From Candidatus Muiribacterium halophilum (GTDB lineage: Bacteria; Muiribacteriota; Muiribacteriia; Muiribacteriales; Muiribacteriaceae): 20,178 nt of DNA. The stretch is from assembly GCA_023228995.1 (NCBI GenBank), contig JALOAD010000059.1:1-20178 (forward strand), in the 5' to 3' direction. The notes below the pieces were generated by a model. That model saw only the letters and a program-made list of their open reading frames with translations. It was not told where the DNA came from and did no database searches. Below are positions 16,622-20,178 of this stretch, one piece after another. The position numbers were made by a program, and so were the translations under genes. How positions within the stretch are numbered: position 1 is the stretch's first letter; each line of letters starts with the position of its first letter.

Positions 16622-16946
16622 GGAACATAATTTTCTATATCAAGAAGATAATAGAATTTAGCTTTGGAAGTTTCATTTTTTTCATGATAACACCTCAAGA
16701 TTTTATATATATATTATAACATAAATCCAATATAACACAGATAAATCCTATCTTTTTCATGGTTTCATATCTTTCTTAAGTTCTTATAAAAATTGAAGTT
16801 TTATAGAATAAAAATGAGTTAAAATTGTTTTTGCTTTTATTCAAAGAAGATAAAAAAATTATATGGTCGTGATTTTTTGAACATTGGTAATAATTTCTAT
16901 TTTTTATCGAAATTTGAATATTATTGTTTTTTTCTATTTAGTAGAC
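16622..16946. other. AT-rich non-coding stretch after the IS element
   Basis: There is no supported gene. On the minus strand an ATG at 16685, preceded by aggtg and a TATAAT-like box, opens a 16-codon frame (MKKMKLPKLNSIIFLI) ending at 16635. It could be the 5' stub of a gene destroyed by the IS element, but it is too short to name. The rest is poly-T and poly-A rich. Confidence 0.35.
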
Positions 16947-16975
16947 TTTTTCAACAGCCTGTGTGCATAACGCAT
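16947..16975 (+). repeat. Left 29-bp inverted repeat of the transposase relic
   Basis: It begins tttttcaacagcctg and ends cataacgcat. It matches the reverse complement of 17340-17368 at 27 of 29 positions. GTAG lies just upstream (16941-16944), the tetranucleotide often seen at REP sequences, but I see no strong internal hairpin. Confidence 0.75.
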
Positions 16976-17028
16976 AACTTGTTTGGAATGAACTTGCAAA
17001 AAATAACTTATGCTGATAAAATTAATTC

Positions 17029-17387
17029 ATGACAAGATTATTAAGAATTCAATTTAAAAAGGTCGGTTATTATGTAATATCTCGTGGAGATCTGAAAAGA
17101 TATATATTCAAAAAAACATTGCTGAATTTATCTTAAAGGAAGAAGAGATTTTTGCTAAAAAAAGAAATAATTTTAATAAAAAATAATTTTTTATTTTACT
17201 GAAGGAACAAACAAGAATAAAATGCAAGGAAATTGCTTATTTATATGGTATAAATGAGAATTCAGTGTCTTCTTTTGTAAAAAGATTGGAAGAGGAGATA
17301 AATAGAAAAATGAGTCTGAGAGACACTTTAAAGAGATTAATGCGTTATGCACAGAGGCTATTGAAAAAATCAGTTTTTCTTTTTTAA
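17029..17387 (+). pseudogene. Decayed Y1 (REP-associated, RAYT-type) transposase
   Basis: ATG 17029 begins MTRLLRIQFKKVGYYVISRG, which matches the start of Y1 transposases (usual pattern R-RI-x-YHV-SRGN-R-IF) with a Y in place of the H. The frame then shifts at an A-run and continues briefly as EFILKEEEIFAKK. At 17199-17387 the usual C-terminal DnaA-like helix-turn-helix appears (TRIKCKEIAYLYGINENSVS, then SFVKRLEEE). About 150 central residues, including the catalytic tyrosine region, are missing. The relic sits between two 29-bp inverted repeats. It is an internally deleted and frameshifted copy, certainly inactive. Confidence 0.65.
17340..17368 (-). repeat. Right 29-bp inverted repeat of the transposase relic
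   Basis: This is the reverse complement of the repeat at 16947, with two mismatches. It overlaps the 3' end of the decayed transposase reading frame, which therefore runs through the repeat. Confidence 0.75.
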
Positions 17388-17561
17388 AACTTAACTTTAA
17401 AAACAAACAGCATGGTCAGGTCGACCTATGTAAGCTAAAATTTGAGATCGGCACAGACCCTATTCTGTATCAATGTTTCTTCTTTTTAGTTTTTCAACAG
17501 CCTGCACAGGTTTGACCCCGATTTACGGATTTACGATTTAACGGAAGAATAAGGAGTATTA
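17388..17561. repeat. Mobile-element debris with a third copy of the repeat end, leading to the EFR1 gene
   Basis: The sequence tttttcaacagcctg at 17490-17504 repeats the outer 15 bases of the left inverted repeat in the same orientation. The flanking 17405-17520 is richer in G and C than its surroundings (gtcaggtcgacc; ggtttgaccccg) and looks like the end of another element, with no readable gene. A short direct repetition (gatttacggatttac) follows at 17519-17533. AAGGAG at about 17551 is the ribosome site for the next gene. TTGACC at 17511 could be a -35 box, but the -10 is poor. Confidence 0.45.
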
Positions 17562-18317
17562 ATGAAAAAAATCTATTATTTTACTGGAACTGGAAATTCT
17601 CTTTATATTGCTCGAAAGATTGCTGATGGAATTGGTGATGTTGAGCTTGTTGCTATTAAGGATGAGATGAAAAAAGATTGTATTGTTATTGATTCTGATT
17701 TTACTGGTTTTGTTTATCCTGTTTATTGTTTTGGTATTCCGAGGATTGTTAGAGATTTTTTGGTTAAGATTGATATTAAATCTTCGGGTTATTTTTTTTG
17801 TGTTGCTAATGCGGGTGCTCCTAAGTATGTTCCGGCTAATATTATGACTGAAAAACTTCTTAAAAATAAGGGTGTTTCTCTTAATTCTGCTTTTGTTGTT
17901 GCTATGCCTAATAATTATATTCCTATGTCTGCTGCTCCATCTGATGAGCAGATTAAACATATTATAGCTAATTCTGATATAAAAATAGCTGAAATTATTG
18001 GTTTTTTAAAAGAAAAGAAGAGTGGTTATATTGAAAAAGGTTTGTTTTTTGTTCGTTTTGCTCATAAATTTGCTAATTTTTTTTATAAAAATTTGCAAAA
18101 AGCTTCTAAAAATTATAATGTGTCTGATAAATGTAATTCTTGTGGTGAATGTGCAAAGATTTGTCCTGTTGATAATATTACTATGATAGATGGCAAACCT
18201 AGTTGGGGTAAGAATTGTGAGCAGTGTATGGCTTGTTTGCAGCATTGTCCGGTTGAGGCTATTGAATATGGAAGGAGTTCGGTTGGTAAAAAAAGATATT
18301 GGAATCCTTTTGTTTGA
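17562..18317 (+). CDS. EFR1-family ferredoxin protein (flavodoxin-like plus two 4Fe-4S clusters)
   Basis: This is a 251-residue predicted cytoplasmic electron-transfer protein. The N-terminal flavodoxin-like domain has the phosphate-binding loop FTGTGNS (7-13). The C-terminus is a bacterial-type ferredoxin domain with two complete CxxCxxCxxxC motifs: C191, C194, C197 and C201, then C219, C222, C225 and C229. It binds FMN and two [4Fe-4S] clusters in the family model; the partner is unknown. Such proteins are common in strict anaerobes. The start is well supported by AAGGAG about 8 bases upstream of the ATG. The coding sequence favours T-ending codons (nearly all alanines are GCT), unlike the Rhs and hsdR genes, which suggests this is native chromosome. 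It is complete. Confidence 0.92.
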   Translation: MKKIYYFTGTGNSLYIARKIADGIGDVELVAIKDEMKKDCIVIDSDFTGFVYPVYCFGIPRIVRDFLVKIDIKSSGYFFCVANAGAPKYVPANIMTEKLLKNKGVSLNSAFVVAMPNNYIPMSAAPSDEQIKHIIANSDIKIAEIIGFLKEKKSGYIEKGLFFVRFAHKFANFFYKNLQKASKNYNVSDKCNSCGECAKICPVDNITMIDGKPSWGKNCEQCMACLQHCPVEAIEYGRSSVGKKRYWNPFV

Positions 18318-18390
18318 TTTTTGTTTTTTTGGTTTATAAAAAAATGTTGAAAAGTGTTTATAAATATGGAAAAAATCCGATAAATATATT

Positions 18391-18960
18391 ATGCCATTAG
18401 TTGATAGAAGAAGTAAAGCAGATTATATTAATAAAGATAGAAAACGTATTAAATTAAGTAAGGTTGTTGATAAAAAACTTAGTTTATATCCTTGGAAATA
18501 TATTTTCCAATGTTTTCTTGCTATGCTTACTATGCTTGTTGTTTTGTCTTATCTTGATTTTATTGAGCATACTGCAATTATTTCTTCTTTTGGTGCAACT
18601 TCCTTTATTACTTTTACAATGCCAAGAAGATATCATAGTGATGCTAAAAGGCTTATTGGTGGATATTTGACTGGTATTGCTGTTGGTGTTTTTTTCCATC
18701 ATATTGCTCGTATTCCGTGTGTTATGGCTAATGTATGTGCTGATCATCTTTCATTTGCTCTTTTTGGTTCAATTGCTGTGTTTTTTGCTATTCTTCTTAT
18801 GGTTATTCTTGATACTGAACATCCACCAGCTGCTGGTATTGCTTTGGGGTTGGTTTTAAATAGTTTTGATATTAATACTATTATGTTTGTTATTGCTGCT
18901 ATTGTTTTAATTACTATTGTTAAAAATACTTTAAAACCATTTATGATTGATCTTCTTTAA
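18391..18960 (+). CDS. HPP-family integral membrane protein
   Basis: This 189-residue membrane protein has about five to six hydrophobic segments (roughly 38-55, 60-77, 90-106, 120-140, 146-158 and 160-177) after a basic N-terminus (about 30 residues with RRSK and DRKRIKL). The family signature is present: SFGATSFITFTMP (66-78), and EHPPAAG with HPP at 144-146. Some plant and cyanobacterial HPP proteins are nitrite transporters. In most bacteria the substrate is not known, so transport is only a family-based suggestion. There is no strong Shine-Dalgarno before the ATG. The gap to the EFR1 gene is 73 bases, so co-transcription is possible. It has the T-ending codon style of its neighbours and looks complete. 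Confidence 0.88.
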   Translation: MPLVDRRSKADYINKDRKRIKLSKVVDKKLSLYPWKYIFQCFLAMLTMLVVLSYLDFIEHTAIISSFGATSFITFTMPRRYHSDAKRLIGGYLTGIAVGVFFHHIARIPCVMANVCADHLSFALFGSIAVFFAILLMVILDTEHPPAAGIALGLVLNSFDINTIMFVIAAIVLITIVKNTLKPFMIDLL

Positions 18961-19002
18961 GACCTTGAATTCTCTTAATTAAATTATTTATTAGTTAATA
19001 TG

Positions 19003-19031
19003 TTGAGAGATTTTACTTATCGTATTATAAT
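19003..19031 (+). promoter_or_regulatory. Sigma70-type promoter for the CpXC gene
   Basis: TTGAGA (19003-19008, five of six to consensus) is followed by exactly 17 bases and a perfect TATAAT (19026-19031). Transcription would start near 19038, about 30 bases before the ATG at 19069. It is the best-formed promoter I see in the window. Confidence 0.7.
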
Positions 19032-19068
19032 TATGTTATTATTTATAAAGAAATAAGGAGTTTTTAGT

Positions 19069-19440
19069 ATGTTGATAAAGAAAGAACATTTTTTTAAATG
19101 CCCAAGTTGTGGTGTTAATATTCAAAAGGAATTATGGAATATTGCTGATGCTAGATTGTTTCCTGACGTTAATAAAGAGATTCTTGATGGTAAATTTAAT
19201 ATAGTTTTATGTTCTAAATGCAAAGTTGAATTTTATGCTGAAGTTCCTTTTGTTTATCAGGATGTTAATAAAAAACTTTTTATTACTGTTTTTCCTGAAA
19301 TTATGAAAAAAGATGAGTTTAAGATTAGAAAACAATTGAATTCGGTTAAAGATGAAAAGAATTTGAACAAAGATTTGAAAGATATGATTTTTTTTGGTAT
19401 TGGTTCTTTGGTTGAGTTTTTGAAATTATTGGAGAAATAG
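19069..19440 (+). CDS. CpXC-domain zinc-ribbon protein
   Basis: This 123-residue small cytoplasmic protein has two Cys pairs, C11-P-S-C14 and C48-S-K-C51, which give a zinc ribbon. Between and after them come the features of the CpXC domain (ELWNIADARLFPDVNKEIL, then FYAEVPFVYQDVNKKLFI). The family is found in many bacteria, without a known biochemical role. The C-terminal third is charged and probably helical, with no membrane segment. AAGGAG lies about 10 bases upstream of the ATG, and a consensus promoter is 40-65 bases upstream, so it is likely its own transcription unit. It shares the T-ending codon style. The length is normal for single-domain members. Confidence 0.85.
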   Translation: MLIKKEHFFKCPSCGVNIQKELWNIADARLFPDVNKEILDGKFNIVLCSKCKVEFYAEVPFVYQDVNKKLFITVFPEIMKKDEFKIRKQLNSVKDEKNLNKDLKDMIFFGIGSLVEFLKLLEK

Positions 19441-19532
19441 TGAAAGGGTGAAGAATCTTGTCACAAGCAACTTTTTTTTAAATTTTCACTTTGTTGTATT
19501 ATGTTTCAAATACATAAATCGGGGGTGTTAAT

Positions 19533-20178
19533 ATGAAATTGAGAGATGTTGTTCATTCGGACGGTTCTAGAGAAAATTTTGATATTAAAGCAACTGAAAA
19601 AGTTTTATGGAATGTTATTAAACAAATTGGTGGTTTTGATAGAAAGAAGTTTGAAAACGATGTTATGAGTAATATCAATGAAAATTACCGTAATTTTCCT
19701 TATGAAGAAATTACTACTAAGCAGATTAATGAATTAATTATTGATGGTCTTGAAAAAGGTAAGCATGATTCTACTTTAGAAGCTTATCTTGTTTTTACTG
19801 CTCAAAAAGCTGTTATTAAAAGTCGTAGATTAACTGCTTGGGCTAATTTGGGTGTTCCTTATCCTGTTATTTTTGAAACTTCAGTTTTGTGTGGTCTTAA
19901 AGATTGCCTTACCTTAAAACAATTGAGTGAAATTGGTAAATCTAAAGAAAAAATTATCGATCTTATGCAGACTTTTGAAAATCAATATAAAATGCAGATT
20001 AAAATGGCTGCTCATAAAGTGGCTGAAAGAATTAAAGAGGGTGCGAGAGTTATTATTGTTGCTGGTCCTTCTTCTTCAAACAAAACTTCAACTACTTTGT
20101 GGATAACTAGAATGCTTAAAGAAGAACATGGAATTGATTTGAATGTTTATCCTCTTCATGTGGATGATTATTTTAAAA
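19533..20178 (+). CDS. ATP-cone plus uridine kinase-like nucleoside kinase, 3' end outside window
   Basis: The first 215 codons of a longer gene run off the window. The start is ATG 19533, with GGGGGTG about 10 bases upstream. Residues ~1-95 resemble an ATP-cone, the nucleotide-sensing domain of ribonucleotide reductases (VVHSDGSRENFDIKATEKVL). After a linker a P-loop kinase domain begins: VIIVAGPSSSNKTSTT, with lysine K184. HVDDYF at ~209-214 corresponds to the substrate-side DDYY of uridine kinases. It probably phosphorylates a nucleoside, perhaps under allosteric control by the ATP-cone. The P-loop has N where G is usual before K. Codons are T-ending. No terminator separates it clearly from the CpXC gene, and the 92-base gap has only a T-run. 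Confidence 0.8.
   Translation, partial: MKLRDVVHSDGSRENFDIKATEKVLWNVIKQIGGFDRKKFENDVMSNINENYRNFPYEEITTKQINELIIDGLEKGKHDSTLEAYLVFTAQKAVIKSRRLTAWANLGVPYPVIFETSVLCGLKDCLTLKQLSEIGKSKEKIIDLMQTFENQYKMQIKMAAHKVAERIKEGARVIIVAGPSSSNKTSTTLWITRMLKEEHGIDLNVYPLHVDDYFK

Noticed and set aside
16690-16760. A 21-codon minus-strand frame starting MKKIGFICVI
   Set aside because: It is too short, without a clear ribosome site or conservation evidence, in very AT-rich DNA where such frames are common.
17559-17960. A 133-codon minus-strand frame opposite the EFR1 gene
   Set aside because: It is N-, I- and R-rich with no domain, and is explained as the shadow of T-rich codons in a well-supported + strand gene.
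18464-18859. Leucine-rich + strand frames inside the HPP gene (18464-18670 and 18677-18859)
   Set aside because: They are +1 frames of a membrane protein gene with T-ending codons. No ribosome site or family match supports them.
19441-19532. A possible terminator (cttgtcacaag followed by a T-run) after the CpXC gene
   Set aside because: The stem is only four base pairs with a three-base loop, too weak to call.

Overview
The window is about 20.2 kb of very AT-rich DNA. Every convincing gene is on the + strand. The content (type I restriction, Rhs toxins, an IS3 element, a flavodoxin/ferredoxin protein, an HPP protein and an ATP-cone nucleoside kinase) fits a low-GC anaerobic bacterium. Brachyspira or a fusobacterium are possibilities, but nothing here fixes the taxon.

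Layout. (1) 1-3465 is the end of a defence locus: the C-terminal two thirds of a type I restriction HsdR subunit, an overlapping gene with a HEPN-like R-x4-H motif, and a scrap of a DUF5655-type protein cut off where Rhs sequence begins. (2) 3465-15634 is an array of Rhs (YD-repeat) modules. None has a normal Rhs N-terminus, signal peptide or PAAR domain. Each starts at a different point inside one shared Rhs core, runs through the core end (DPNG or DPWG) into a variable C-terminal tip, and is followed by a small gene that overlaps or abuts it and is probably the immunity gene. Five tip/immunity pairs are present. Three carry closely related membrane-type tips with paralogous six-TM partners. 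One carries a predicted permuted papain-like cysteine enzyme. One carries a glycine-rich tip I do not recognise. A sixth core fragment is cut by an IS3-family element. (3) 15635-17561 is a mobile-element graveyard: the 5'-truncated IS3 element, a decayed Y1 (REP-associated type) transposase between 29-bp inverted repeats, and a third copy of the outer part of that repeat. (4) 17562-20178 looks like ordinary chromosome: an EFR1-type ferredoxin protein, an HPP-family membrane protein, a CpXC zinc-ribbon protein with a clear sigma70-type promoter, and the start of an ATP-cone/nucleoside kinase. Codon choice changes sharply here, from mostly A-ending to mostly T-ending codons.

How it works together (inference). 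The Rhs array looks like a reservoir of orphan toxin tips with their immunity genes. Near-identical core DNA would let homologous recombination move a tip onto a full-length Rhs gene elsewhere. Meanwhile the immunity genes could protect against sister cells carrying those tips. No secretion gene, VgrG, PAAR or full-length Rhs gene lies in the window.
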